From the NCBI GenBank assembly GCA_029204225.1, contig CM055096.1:37396383-37460382 (forward strand): DNA of 64,000 nt. Reading direction: 5' to 3'. Below, one piece after another: positions 1-11,213 of the stretch. The position numbers and the translations under genes are program-made. The stretch is from Diphasiastrum complanatum. Its lineage: Eukaryota > Streptophyta > Lycopodiopsida > Lycopodiales > Lycopodiaceae. The notes under the pieces were generated by a model. The model ran no database searches and was not told the origin of the DNA. It worked only from the letters and a program-made list of their open reading frames with translations. Position 1 is the first letter of the stretch, and every line of letters starts with the position of its first letter.

Positions 1-349
1 CTATTAGTTTTCCATTCTAGCATATAGTTTTTTGATTCAATTTCTTGCTTCTTCATGTCAAAAACTTCAAAATTGATGTAACCCTCTGATTTTCAGTTTG
101 CTGAATGATTCAAGAGTGTATTTCAATCTTAGGAGTGAGGGAAAAGCAAGTATATTGAGGTTTGGTCTTGGTTTGATCAAGAAATCATAAAACTAGTGGC
201 TAAAATTGAGGAAAAAGTGAGGAAAAGAGAGAAAAAGTAAGGTTTTAGGTTCCAAATCTTTGTGATTTCTTCTTGTGTTTCATTTGTTGATTCAAGAGAG
301 TGCTTAGTGCATTGGAACAGGTCAAAGATCAGAGATCAATCATTGCAAC

Positions 350-3300
350 ATGGCTACAAATGGAGGCTACATGTTGGAAAGCAATGATAGGCTTACCTCC
401 CTCAACTATTCTACTTGGAAAGTAAGGATGGAGTCTTTGCTTGAGATGAATGAGTTGATGGATATTGTTGTAGGTGTGGAGGAGAGACCTTTGGCACCTC
501 AAGAACAATTGAGGTATGACAAGAGGGCAAAGAAAGCCCTTCACATGATCAAGATGAATGTGACAAATGAGCTTATCAAAGAGGTTGGTAAGTGCACATC
601 ATCTAGTGAAGCTTGGGAAGCCTTGAAGAAGGTTTATGAATCCAAGTCTACTTCTAGAGTGTTGACTTTAAGAAGGCAAATCTTTTCTTGTATGCAAAAG
701 AAGAGTGAGAATGGACATGCTTTTGTTTTGAGAGTTAAAGCATTGAATGATGAGTTAGCATGCATTAATGATGGCATAAATAATGAGGAGCTTGTTCAAG
801 TGATTCTCAATGGCTTGTTGGATGATCATGCTAATCTTGTTCAAAGTTATGCTATCCAAAAATGTTTACCAAGTGTTGGAGACTTGCAAGAGGTCTTGTT
901 GGCTGAAGAATTCAGGTTGCAAGCAAGAGTGGGAGCATCTTCTACATCTCAAGGAGGAGAAGAGGAGGCAATGTTCTCTAAAGGCAAGTTCAAGGGCAAA
1001 GGTAAAAGCAATTGGTCTAAAGGGCAAGACCAAGGTGAGCACTCTACTTTTGGCAAAAAGAAGGATAGATCTAAGCTAAAATGTTTCTATTGTGGAGTCA
1101 AAGGGCATTTTGCTAGTGATTGTTTTAAGAAAAAGAGGGATCAAGGGGAAAAGCAAACCAATCTAACTATTGATGAGGGTGGGGATGAGCTTCTTTCAAA
1201 TGATGCTTTTGTTATGTCATCTTGCTTGTTGGCTAATCATGGAGACATTGATCCTTGGTGGATTGATAGTGGAGCCACTTCTCATATGACATATCATAAA
1301 GAGTATTTTTCATCTTTAATGGCATTTGATGGTGATAGGAAGGTAATCTATACCGCAAATGATGGTGAGTGTGCAATCAAGGGGATTGGCACAATTCCTA
1401 TTTCACTTTCTACAAATAGGAATATAGAATTGAAAGATGTTTTGCTCATTCCATCCATTACCAAGAACTTACTTAGTGTAAGCCAAATGCTTGACAAAGG
1501 ATTCAAAGTTGAGTTTGATGGTGATGCTTGCTTGATCAAAAAGGGGTGTAGTATCATTGCAAAAGGGAAAAGGCAAGGGAAATTGTTCAAGCTTGATGCA
1601 TGTGTTGTTGCTAACCAAGTTGGATGCATGGCAAATGAACAAATGTCAATTCAAGAGGTATGGCATAAAAGGATGGGACATCTCAACTACAAGGCCTTGG
1701 AGGTAATAGCCAAAAAGGAGGTAGTAAGGGGACTTCCCAAGTCTCTTACTTGCTTGAATCATGTTTGTGAAGAATGTGCTTTGTCTAAATCACATAGATT
1801 GCCATATACTAGATCTATATCTAGATCTAAGATGCCTTTCTCTCTCTTGCATTCGGATATTCATGGTGTTACTACAATTAGCAATGGAGGTGCTAAGATG
1901 TATGTAACTTTCATTGATGATTTTAGTAGATTTTGTTGGGTTTATCTACTAAAGAGCAAGGATGAGGTGTTTGATGTGTTTGTCAAGTTCAAAGTTGCTA
2001 TTGAGACTCAATTTACAACCAAAATCAAATGCTTGAGGAGCGACAATGGTGGTGAATACATTTCTAACAAATTCAAAGCCTTTTGCGATGAGCATGGGAT
2101 CAAGAGGGAGTACACATGTCCAAGAACACCACAACAAAATGGAGTGGCCGAGAGGAAGAATAGAACCTTGTGTGAGAGTGCAAAGGCAATGAGATTGAAT
2201 GCTAATCTTCCTAAACCTTTTTGGAGTGATGCTTTGTTGTGTGCAAATTTCCTATGCAATAGATGGCCAAGTGTTGTATTGGAAGGAAAAACCCCTTTTG
2301 AAGCTTTGTTTGGTACGAAGCCTAATGTCAAGTTTCTAAGAACTTTTGGATGCATTTGCTACTTCAACATTACTCTTGATGATAGAACTAAGGAGGATCC
2401 ATCTTCAAGAAAGGGCATTTTTGTTGGTTATAGTGAAGTAAGCAAAGCATATAGGATTTATGTTCCTTCAATCAAGAAAGTGTTCACAAGTAGGGATGTC
2501 ATTTTTGATGAAAATAACATTCCAAAAGTTGTTTCAAGTGATGATGGTGTTGTTGCAACTAATGTGCTTGATGACAATGGAGTTGATGACACATTGGATG
2601 TGGATGTTGAAGAAGCCTCTTCAAGTCAAATTCCAAGGAGAACTCCAAGGCATAAAGTGAAACCCTCAAGGCTCACTTATGATGGCAAAGGTAAGCAAGT
2701 GGTGGATGGATCCAACTATGCTTTCCTAACTTCTTTTGATGTACCTTCATGTGTAGATGAAGCAAGGCAAGAAGAGGAATGGATCCAAGCAATGGATCTT
2801 GAGTTTGAAGCACTTATGAAGAACAACACATGGAGATTGGTGGAGCTTCCAAAGGGCAAAAGTGCAATTGGATGCAAATGGATCTTCAAGGTAAAGACAA
2901 ATCAAGATGGATCTATCAACAAGTTGAAGGCAAGGTTGGTGGCTAAAGGTTATGCTCAAGAGCATGGCATTGACTATGAGGAAACCTTTGCACCCGTGGC
3001 AAAGATGGTGAGCATAAGAGTAATCATTTCTCTTGCAACTCTTTATGGATGGGATCTTTGGCAATTAGACATTTCTAATGCTTTCTTGAATGGTGATCTT
3101 GAAGAGGAAGTCTACATGGAGCAACCCGAGAGCTATGTTTCTCATAGCAAGCCTAATCATGTGTGTTTTCTACAAAAAAGTTTGTATGGTCTTAAGCAAG
3201 CACCAAGGAGTTGGTATGCTAGGCTTAACTCTTTTCTACTTTCTCAAAACTTCACTATGAGTGAGTATGATCATTCACTTTACTTTAGAATTAGTGCTAA

Positions 3301-4300
3301 TGATGTTACAATCCTTCTAATTTATGTGGATGACATTATTTTAAGTGGAGGGAACAAGGAAGATATAGAAGATATCAAGAAAGCACTAAAAAAGGAATTT
3401 GAAGTGCATGATCTTGGTCTTTTGAGCTATATCTTAGGAATAGAAGTAATTAGAACTTCTCAAATCACTTTTATTTCACAAGAGAAGTATGCTATTTCTA
3501 TTCTCAATAGATTTCATATGGTAGATGCAAATCCTATTGATACACCTATGGAATCACATGTAAAGCTAACTATAAGAGGTAATGAAAGATCCTTCGAGGA
3601 CATTACTCTCTATAGGAAGCTAATAGGTTCTCTTATATATCTAACCATCACAAGACCTGATTTATCTTATTGTGTTGGTAGATTAAGCCAATTCATGCAA
3701 GATCCTAGCATAGAACATTGGAAACTAGGAAAGAGGATCTTGAGATACATCTCGGGAACAAAAGATTTTGGCATTGTTTATAGAGGCTCATCACCTAACT
3801 TATTTGGTTTTTCAGATTCAGATTTTGCAGGAGACCTTATGGATAGAAAATCCATAAATGCACATGCTATTTTCATAGGTGATGGAGCTATCTCATGGAT
3901 GTCGAAGAAACAAGCAACTATATCACTTTCTTCTAGTGAGGCCGAGTACAAAGCTTTGACATCATGCACAAAGGAGATGGTGTGGATCAAGAGGATGATT
4001 ATGGAGCTTCATTTGCTGGATTTTTCAGAGAGTCCAATCATCTTTTGTGACAACCTTTCAGCCCAAAGTCTAGCAAGCAATCCGGTTTTCCATGCAAGGA
4101 GCAAACATATCGAGGTGGCTTACCATTTTGTGAGAGAACAAGTGTTGGCAAAAGAGATCAAGCTTGAACATGTCCCATCAAAGGAATGTGTGGCTGATAT
4201 CTTTACCAAAGCATTGGGAAAGGACTTATTTTTCAAGCATAGAACAAGTCTTGGTGTACTTTCTAAATCTATGCTAAAACTAGTTGAAGAGGGAGTGTGA
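350..4300 (+). CDS. Intact copia Gag-Pol polyprotein, 1316 aa
   Basis: This is a single open frame for the proteins that make copia virus-like particles and integrate cDNA. In order: Gag (UBN2/DUF4219-type, residues 1-240, with NYSTWKVRMESLL near the start); CCHC zinc knuckle CFYCGVKGHFASDC near 245; aspartic protease DSGATSHM near 306; GAG-pre-integrase HKRMGHL near 439; integrase core with HSDIHG near 501, SDNGGEY near 565 and the PQQNGVAERKNRT glutamate near 595; reverse transcriptase with DISNAFLNG near 907 and YVDD near 992; RNase H with DSDFAGD near 1157, SSSEAEY near 1195 and FCDN near 1232. All catalytic signatures I can check are present. The start is the first ATG after a long leader. 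The stop codon lies inside the first bases of the 3' LTR, so the frame runs through the polypurine tract, as it does in the relatives here. It is the best candidate in this window for an autonomous partner of the defective elements. Confidence 0.95.
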   Translation: MATNGGYMLESNDRLTSLNYSTWKVRMESLLEMNELMDIVVGVEERPLAPQEQLRYDKRAKKALHMIKMNVTNELIKEVGKCTSSSEAWEALKKVYESKSTSRVLTLRRQIFSCMQKKSENGHAFVLRVKALNDELACINDGINNEELVQVILNGLLDDHANLVQSYAIQKCLPSVGDLQEVLLAEEFRLQARVGASSTSQGGEEEAMFSKGKFKGKGKSNWSKGQDQGEHSTFGKKKDRSKLKCFYCGVKGHFASDCFKKKRDQGEKQTNLTIDEGGDELLSNDAFVMSSCLLANHGDIDPWWIDSGATSHMTYHKEYFSSLMAFDGDRKVIYTANDGECAIKGIGTIPISLSTNRNIELKDVLLIPSITKNLLSVSQMLDKGFKVEFDGDACLIKKGCSIIAKGKRQGKLFKLDACVVANQVGCMANEQMSIQEVWHKRMGHLNYKALEVIAKKEVVRGLPKSLTCLNHVCEECALSKSHRLPYTRSISRSKMPFSLLHSDIHGVTTISNGGAKMYVTFIDDFSRFCWVYLLKSKDEVFDVFVKFKVAIETQFTTKIKCLRSDNGGEYISNKFKAFCDEHGIKREYTCPRTPQQNGVAERKNRTLCESAKAMRLNANLPKPFWSDALLCANFLCNRWPSVVLEGKTPFEALFGTKPNVKFLRTFGCICYFNITLDDRTKEDPSSRKGIFVGYSEVSKAYRIYVPSIKKVFTSRDVIFDENNIPKVVSSDDGVVATNVLDDNGVDDTLDVDVEEASSSQIPRRTPRHKVKPSRLTYDGKGKQVVDGSNYAFLTSFDVPSCVDEARQEEEWIQAMDLEFEALMKNNTWRLVELPKGKSAIGCKWIFKVKTNQDGSINKLKARLVAKGYAQEHGIDYEETFAPVAKMVSIRVIISLATLYGWDLWQLDISNAFLNGDLEEEVYMEQPESYVSHSKPNHVCFLQKSLYGLKQAPRSWYARLNSFLLSQNFTMSEYDHSLYFRISANDVTILLIYVDDIILSGGNKEDIEDIKKALKKEFEVHDLGLLSYILGIEVIRTSQITFISQEKYAISILNRFHMVDANPIDTPMESHVKLTIRGNERSFEDITLYRKLIGSLIYLTITRPDLSYCVGRLSQFMQDPSIEHWKLGKRILRYISGTKDFGIVYRGSSPNLFGFSDSDFAGDLMDRKSINAHAIFIGDGAISWMSKKQATISLSSSEAEYKALTSCTKEMVWIKRMIMELHLLDFSESPIIFCDNLSAQSLASNPVFHARSKHIEVAYHFVREQVLAKEIKLEHVPSKECVADIFTKALGKDLFFKHRTSLGVLSKSMLKLVEEGV

Positions 4301-4948
4301 AAAATTGTCAACTAGTAGTATTTTCCTAACTTGAGATTTTGTAGGCCTATGGCCAAATAAAAGTTAGAGATAGGTTCATACATGTATGTAGAGGCCCAAA
4401 GTATGTGTACACTACTTTTGAGGTCACATTAATTAGAGGAGGTCGAGTGTGGAGCTCTTCTATTGGCTCATAATTTGGTGCATTCCTATTTGACCAAATT
4501 TCTAGGTATATGGGTGAATCCTATTGGACCCCAATTTTAGCCTATCATAAGACAAGTAGCCAAGAGGCACTATGGCTGCTATAAATAGCCATCTCCACGA
4601 GTATGTACACATCTCATTTTCATTCTATTGAATGAATGTTATGCTCTTTGAAGGTCCATCTTCTTCTCTCTCACTTTTTTGTTCATATCTTGCATTCTAG
4701 CCACTAGAATTGTGATTTCTTTGTTGCTATGGCTTCACACGTGTGAAATGCAGGTTGTAGGCTCTGAAGTACGGACAGGGACAGCAAGTTTCTGTTTGTG
4801 GAAGCTTATGATCAGATTTTGATGTTTAGTTGATGTTTAGTATGCTTAACATCACAATTTCTATCATTTTTTCAATCTAGATGTGCATAACTTCCATGGC
4901 CAAGATCTTTATGAAACTTTAGCATCTTTTGGATCTGAGTTTTTCACA
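4296..4948 (+). repeat. CopA 3' LTR, 653 bp
   Basis: It begins TGTGAAAAATTG directly after the polypurine tract gaagagggag and ends TTTTTCACA. The 653-base length equals that of the CopC LTRs, which supports the end point. A TATA-like CTATAAATAG lies near 4580. The palindrome TTCACACGTGTGAA, containing the G-box core CACGTG, is at 4734-4747. The next five bases, GAATG, should be the target duplication, but the partner lies outside the window. Confidence 0.85.
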
Positions 4949-5280
4949 GAATGTTGCTACATGTCACCTTAGCTCCTCTTCAAATGTGTGGTTCTTTTAG
5001 AAATAGGACAGAGTGGACTCATTTTTCCAGACAAATGTTTGAGTATTTAAGTGCAATATTGCCTTCAAGCACATCTATGAGCCCTTACATTTTTCAAGCA
5101 TTGTGCTCAAAAGCAACATCACTTTGATGTTGTATTAAGCGTGAATCTTTTGTTGAAACTTTCTTATAAACTGACAATTTGAAATTGATATTGACCTAAC
5201 AATGTTTTTTTTGGTGCATTGATTGTTTTTCTATTGAATTTTTTGTTTCCTTGGGCTCAAAACCCTTATCTAGTTTTTAT
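4949..5280. other. Flank of CopA with no recognised feature
   Basis: AT-rich single-copy-looking sequence between the CopA 3' LTR and a copia gag relic. I see no long ORF, repeat or RNA gene in it. Confidence 0.5.
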
Positions 5281-6120
5281 TTACTTAGTTTTCTTGTTAT
5301 AATTTTGATCATTTTTCTTAAGATTTGGCATCATTGAAAATATTGAGTACGTTATGATGGTTGGTCTCATTCTTTGTTTTTTTTGCCTACTATTACTCAA
5401 GGTCTTGGAGTAGAGGCTTTTGCCGAGCATTATTTTAGTTTCTTGATTGTCGTAGCAATCCACGGTTGCATGACCTTTCTTATGACAATGTATGCACTCC
5501 ACCTTTGGATTCAGCCAGCATTTATCCTCTGTGTGTTCGTCACATCCGCATCTATCGCATGTCTTCTTATTGTTGCCTTGCTGCCTGTTCCTTCCTTTCG
5601 ATCTGCCTTCTTGAGTTTTTTGTTTCTACTGGTTTTGATCTGATCTCCTTGTCGACTCCCTCTTAGGTTGAGGCTTTTTCTTCGATTGGTCTCTGTTGCT
5701 GTAGAGAGCTTGATCAGACTCATTCTTGTCGTCGTAGTGCTCTCTAGCTTCAATTTCTTCTTTGATGTCAATGACTGCCTTGTCAAAGGTCATAGTAGGA
5801 TCTTTAGCCAGCAATGTCCGAGTAAGGAGCATAGCAGGTAACTGAGCTATTTTTCTTGCGAGACTGCGAGTTCTGCTCCAGTGTTGTGTAGCGATAGGAA
5901 CAGGTTCTTCATCTTCCTGATGAACGTGGTGAGATCTTTGCCATTCCATCTTAGATAGATAAGCTGGTCTTCTAGATGCATAATCTGATTTTTGTGACTT
6001 GGTGGTGTGAAATCTACTGATGAGTGTATCCCACATCTCTCTAGCATTAGAGATTGATTTTCTGCTCAATGTGCAATCCATGAATGTTGTGATTCTCGTT
6101 CAATTTCATCAGTAGATATA
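5281..6120 (-). pseudogene. Copia gag relic with two zinc knuckles
   Basis: Minus-strand frames, broken by frameshifts and a stop, give a copia Gag of a different family from CopA. Recognisable parts are an N-terminal AREMWDTLISRF stretch, a helical middle (MHLEDQLIYLRWNGKDLTTFI), and two CCHC knuckles, CDRCGCDEHTEDKC followed by CIHCHKKGHATVDC (both C-x2-C-x4-H-x4-C). No protease or pol follows on the low-coordinate side, so this is a truncated copy. It could belong to the same family as CopH further right, but its position relative to the CopH LTR is wrong for it to be the same insertion. Confidence 0.75.
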
Positions 6121-6286
6121 TTTTCGTTGTCATTAGACATTCTGATGTTCAGAATTTCATTGTCAGATTAGCAATAGCTATCTGCTGCTCAGAGGATGAC
6201 TGATCATGACCTGAGGCAGCAGCCTTATTCAATAGATTGGCTCCATCTGAGCATAATCCAAAATCTTCGTCACACCATTCCAACAA

Positions 6287-6327
6287 TGGTATCAGAGCTT
6301 GCTAGATTCCAACAGTGGTATCAAAGC
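6287..6327 (+). promoter_or_regulatory. Duplicated copia primer-binding site
   Basis: TGGTATCAGAGC at 6287-6298 is the standard plant copia site complementary to the 3' end of initiator tRNA-Met. A second copy, TGGTATCAAAGC, follows at 6316-6327 with the same ttccaaca upstream, giving a 29-base tandem duplication. The upstream ...CCAACA could be an LTR end, but I cannot define that LTR. Confidence 0.7.
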
Positions 6328-6363
6328 TCGGAAGACTTAATCAAGGCCTCTTCATTGAGGCTA

Positions 6364-6690
6364 TGGCTTCCATTCACAACATCCAATCAAGGATATGCAC
6401 AATACTCGAAGCAAACGGATCAAATTCATTGCCTAGAAGGTGAAGACATCGCTCATCCTAAGAGGAGAAGCGTTATGGCCGTGGGTGGATGGCACCGAAG
6501 AGATGCCAACCAGCACTGGCAAAATTCTTTGAGAGTGGACAGAGAAAAACGACAAAGCAGTAGCTATCATATCCTCTTCCATCGAAGAAAACATTCATCT
6601 ATATTATCAGAATCAAGTGTACAACAGAAGTTCTTTCTTGAGCGCTGTTTGTTTTCCAGATCAGCGTGTCGGCGTGAGAGATGTGTCCTC
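6364..6690 (+). pseudogene. Copia gag N-terminal fragment
   Basis: Downstream of the doubled primer-binding site, the plus strand encodes pieces typical of the N-terminus of another copia Gag family. In changing frames these read ASIHNIQSRI, then DGTEEMPTSTGKILREWTEK, then a stretch ending SSSIEENIHLYYQNQVY. At least two frameshifts break it, and it ends before any zinc knuckle. It sits head to head with the minus-strand gag relic at 5281-6120, so two copies have been rearranged against each other here. Confidence 0.6.
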
Positions 6691-6739
6691 TACTCACGAA
6701 TGGAACTAGCTACTACTAGATCTATCTTCCTTCCTTGAT

Positions 6740-7720
6740 ACGCACCTCACTAAGTGTTGCATTCAAGATTCTTTCTATGTGTATATGTTTCTGTCTCTGA
6801 TCCAGTACATACATCATGCCAGCTTAGATTACAAGATTGATTAGTTGAGTTTAAACTAGACATCCATTTAAGTATGTTTTTGTTAACGTTCCATGATGGC
6901 AGTGGATCATGATAGTTTGAAAAACTTCATGCCCGAGTAGCTGAGGTCGGATAGCTCGTCCTCACCCTGGCTTGCAAATGGATACTTTGAAGTGTCGACG
7001 TGACCCGAAGTGTCGGTCTTCTGAGTATGTGATGAAAAAGTCAAAAAAATCCAAAGGTTGGCTGAAGCTTTATCCTGGGTCATTTTTGACTTATTGTCGC
7101 TTTTATATCGAAATGTGAAAAATGCAAAAAACGCGACCTGTGTGAAAAACAGTTCAAATATGCAGACTGTGCAAAAACTAGTTAAAATATGTAGTAGTCT
7201 AAAAAGACAAGAAAAAATACTAAGGCTTTAAAATAGAAGCTTAACGTTTCTTCAGCTAGATAGCTAGTAGAGTCAAGATTGTGTTGCAATTTGTTTCATG
7301 TCAATTGGATGAGACAATCAAAAGTTATAGGAAATTGAATCAAGGTGGGTAGGGGCACCCAACCTGGTTAGAAACATTTTGTTTGACTCATACCTTGCTT
7401 GTTTGATCCAAAAATTCAAGAAGACAATTTTTTGAGGTCATAGCCACATAGTTTCATACAATTTATTTGTATTTGAGTCATTTGTGGGCGTTTTGAGTGA
7501 TTTCCACGTGGTTGAAAGAGGGTGACCCAAACTTTGTCCATACCTCACCTTTGATTAAAAGTTTGATCTAGTTTGAGAGATACTGGTAGAGCTAGTGATA
7601 TTGATCTCACACCTAATTGCAAGATCTCATCTTGGAGTTGGTTGCACACCTTTATTGGATCCATTATTGAGAGATAAGCAACACTTTGTGGTCCATTACA
7701 AGACATCTACTCTGCTTTTT
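6740..7720. other. Non-coding stretch, probably LTR or leader remnants
   Basis: No coding signal. Around 6960-7150 it has phrases similar to the CopH LTR (gtcggtc followed by aaaaaaatcc-aagg, and short runs rich in gtgaaaaatgcaaaaa), so it may be a decayed LTR of that family. From about 7300 it looks like an untranslated leader running into the gag fragment at 7721. Confidence 0.4.
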
Positions 7721-8185
7721 ATGGCTTCCATGGGTTCCTTCCTATTGGAATCATGTGAGAGATTATCTACCTCCAATTACTCTATTTGGAAGGTAAGGAT
7801 GGAGTCAATTTTAATCCTCCAAGATGTAATGGATATTGTCCTTGGACTTGAGGAGGAGCCTCAAGTGCTTCGAGAAGTCCAAAGGTACGAGAAGAAACCT
7901 ATTTATCTATATATTCTCCTTGCATGGAATCATAAACCGGAGTCTGTGGCTAAAGCAACTATTAAGAGGTTGGAAGAAGTTCTTTCAAAGGCAAGACTAC
8001 ATAAAGGGAATGTTCCCATTGAAAAAAGTGAAACTTTCCAAAAAAAAAAGGAAATGTTCTTACTAAGCCATCAATTGGAGGTGCTAAAGCAAGAAGATTC
8101 TTACCCAATCACACATGCAAACAATCTAGTGTCATATACGGAATTTGGAAAGAAATTGTTCAAGCCACACAAACACTGGAAGTAA
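7721..8185 (+). pseudogene. Truncated copia gag, CopD-like N-terminus
   Basis: From the ATG at 7721 the frame encodes about 154 residues. The first 55 or so match the N-terminus of the CopA and CopD Gag proteins: LSTSNYSIWKVRMES, then LQDVMDIVLGLEEEP. After about residue 60 the similarity stops and the rest is lysine-rich sequence I do not recognise. There is no zinc knuckle or protease. It is a 3'-truncated gag relic. Confidence 0.65.
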
Positions 8186-8323
8186 GTAATTGAGTGGAAA
8201 AGAGACAAGTGTGGAACAACTTAGACACACTCATAAGTGCTATTAGGAAAGAAAACCTATCATCAGAAGATATAAGGATTTTGCAAAATCATTGCACCAC
8301 ATTTGTGAAAATCTATAAATGAT

Positions 8324-9110
8324 TGTTGTGTCATAAAACGTGGGGATGATTGGCAGCGGAAGCTCGAAGCTTTGAGTGTAGGCGGGTAGGAACGGAAATG
8401 CAACAGTTAGTAGCAGAAATATTCAAGAATAATGAGAAATACAAAATTGCGCAAATGAACAATACAGTAGTGAGACAAAAATTGCACGCTGATTAATATC
8501 AACAGTGAGTACAATGGCTTGAAGTAATAACTTCAGCTTGCTGAGCTTAATAATGCTAGCTACAGAAGAGGTCTGATTGTGTTAAGATAACACTTTTGAT
8601 TAACTCTCATTAAAACTTACACATAGCTTGATTCAGCTAGTGTATATTTACAAGTGTCTTCAAAAATATCTTACAAGCATTGAATGCTATTTATGCCAGT
8701 CTTTGTATATGTTCAAAGTTGGTAATCGCCCTTGGGATATTTGGTTGTCCAGTTGTTTTTAGGATTGATGATAAGTTGGCGATGTCGGTCCGCCACTATG
8801 GAGAAGACCCAAAAAAATCCGAAGGTGCCCTTAAACTGAAAGTATGTAAATCCTGAAAGTGCTTCTAGAGTGAAGATATGAAAAATGCGAAAAAGACAAA
8901 GGTGGGCGTGAAATTGATTCTAAGGCATTTTGGCCACTGTGTCACTTTTTTCGCGAAGGTGCGAAAAAGGTGAAGGTGCCTAAAAATGGTTAAGGCACAA
9001 AAAATCTCAAAGGTAAAATTGCGAAGGTCCAAAACATGTAGTCGGCCTTCGATTTTCAGGATGCTCATTACTTGAACGATTTGTTAAGGTTGAGCATAAG
9101 AAATCTAACA
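8324..9110 (-). repeat. CopH 3' LTR, about 787 bp
   Basis: On the plus strand it starts TGTTGTGTCA at 8324 and ends AATCTAACA at 9110. Immediately right, at 9111-9120, is the complement of a polypurine tract (minus strand TTAGAGGGAG then TGTTAGA), which fixes the LTR start on the minus strand. The far end is chosen from the TG...CA rule and is less certain. Confidence 0.65.
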
Positions 9111-9754
9111 CTCCCTCTAAATGTGGATCCTAAAAGACCTTGATCTTCAGATTTAACATATCGTTAAATCTGAGATGTTGCTTCTTGATAGAGCTTTTGT
9201 GAAGTAATCTGCTGCCATGTAGTTTGTTCTGCAGAAAACCAATGCTACTTCCTTGTTATGCACTTTCTCTCTAAGGTAATGATACCTGATTTCGATATGT
9301 TTGCTTCGAGAGTGAAATCTCGGATTGAGAGATAACGCTATTGTGCTTTGATTGTCACAATATATTGTTGTAGTGTGCAAGGTTGATGTCTGCAAGCAGT
9401 TGCCTTAGCCAGGTCGCCTCTTTGGTTGCATTTGTGGCAGCTATGTATTCGCATATCGTTGATGATAACGCAACTGAGGTCTGCCGACTATTCCATGAGA
9501 TTGGGCCTTGATTGTATGCAAATACAAATCCAAAATTTGATTTTCTGGTATCGACATCTCCTGCCTAATCTGCATCTGTGTAGGCTTCAAGTATGTTGGC
9601 AGTTTGGCTGTCTCCGTAGTAGAGGCTAAGAGTTTTCGTTGCTTGGATGTACTTCATGACCTTTGTTAGCACTTTCCAGTGAGTTAACTTGGATTTGATA
9701 GAAACTGGCTAAGTGTACTGATCGAATATGCAAGGTCTGGTAGCATGTAGATCA

Positions 9755-10407
9755 TGTGAAGGATTTTAGATCATTCAAGATCCAATCCATGTCCCAAATC
9801 TTTGGTTACAATAAGGAGCAAACCAACAATCCTGCCAATGTAGAAAAATCAGCATCTACATACAAAATGAGATGCAAACTCTAAGAGATATTAATCAAAC
9901 ATGAACCAAAACATAAAATATGTTTGTTGTCCGTACAATTACAGTACCCTACTGTATTTCACACGTGTGGAACCGAAAATAGCAATAAATGATCATTCTA
10001 CACATAGAATTGCAAGATAACACCAAGATAGTGCACCAATGAGTAGTAGAACCCAAAGAGAACCATGTATAATGATGAAATGAGAGATAGAAGAGAGAAC
10101 ATATGTCTCTCCACGAGTTACATCCTTTTATAGAGTTTCTAAACCCTATTTGGCCACTTGGCTTTCCCTCCAAAATGTAAACCCTACTATTTTTGGGTCT
10201 AGATTCAATGTACCCAAAGTTCAAATTGAATCTCTCTCAAACTTGACTACCAACTTTCCCACACTTTCCAAAAGTGTTTATTGAATGTATTTTAATCTAA
10301 TATAACTTCAAAAAGTTTATCTCTAAGTATAAAATGAGTTTTGGCCTCTTATTGACAATTTACCAAAATGTGACTAAACTAGACTAAACTAGTTGAAATC
10401 TCTCACA
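9755..10407 (-). repeat. CopC 3' LTR
   Basis: 653 bases, TGTGAAGG...TCTCACA on the plus strand. A TATA-like CTATAAAAGG (minus strand) is near 10130 and the G-box palindrome CACACGTGTG is at about 9959-9968. It differs from its partner by a few substitutions and one indel. Confidence 0.92.
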
Positions 10408-11213
10408 CTTCCTCTTCAACTAGTTTTGGCATAGTTTTGACAATAGAACTTTGATCCAACTTTAGAATGATCTCCATCCTAAGTATAGATCTTCTTTCTA
10501 AGGTTCTAAAGTATCTTTCATAATTGATATAGAGAATAGTGTCCAAATTGGATGCTTCACTATTTCTTACATCAATTTTACACATCAAGATATAACTAGA
10601 ACATGAAGAACCAAATAGAATGTGAATGAAATGATTCCTCCATGTTTCAAACTTTGAACTCTCTGAAAAATTACAGCAACCAAACAATAAATGTGAGTGA
10701 TGACCATTTGCTTGCTTGTCTCCTCCAACTTTGTCCTTTCTTGATATGTCTCCACCATAAAACCTTGGAAATCCATGAGTAGGTGAGTATATACATGAAT
10801 GAGCCTCCATCTCCATCTTGCCACAAGAAACCATCAAACCTTGGAAATCCATGAGTAGGTGAGTATATACATGATGCAAATCTAGCACCACATGACTCCA
10901 TAAACCAAGTAGTTTGCACTAGTCCATCTTCAAGATCTACTTGACACAAGAAAATGACCATGAATTCACCAAAAAATGACAATCTCCAAGTATTGGCACC
11001 AAGTAGCTCAACACTTGAGAACTTGATCATGGATGAGTGATATTATGAGCCTCCATTAGCCTCATTTCAATCAGTAAAACCAGCCAAGAATGCTAGTACA
11101 ACTTCAACAATAAGATATTACAAGACAATGTAACTAGTTTGTCCATATCTTGACAATTTGCACACATTCACATGAAATAGCTCAAACATGAGATAGAACA
11201 AGTAAAGTAAACT

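Larger units (their letters stand above)
1..4948 (+). mobile_element. CopA: Ty1/copia LTR retrotransposon, 5' LTR outside the window
   Basis: The window opens in the untranslated leader of a copia element: positions 1-349 are AT-rich with no gene. An intact Gag-Pol frame, a purine-rich tract ending gaagagggag, and a 3' LTR follow. Domain order Gag, protease, integrase, reverse transcriptase, RNase H defines Ty1/copia (known for the family). The primer-binding site and 5' LTR should lie left of position 1, because the related CopC has about 620 bases between primer site and gag. The uninterrupted frame suggests a recent, possibly still competent copy, but LTR age cannot be measured because only one LTR is visible. 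Confidence 0.95.

Noticed and set aside
5281..6120. This gag relic as the missing gag of CopH
   Set aside because: It lies beyond the CopH 3' LTR on the wrong side for a single minus-strand element.
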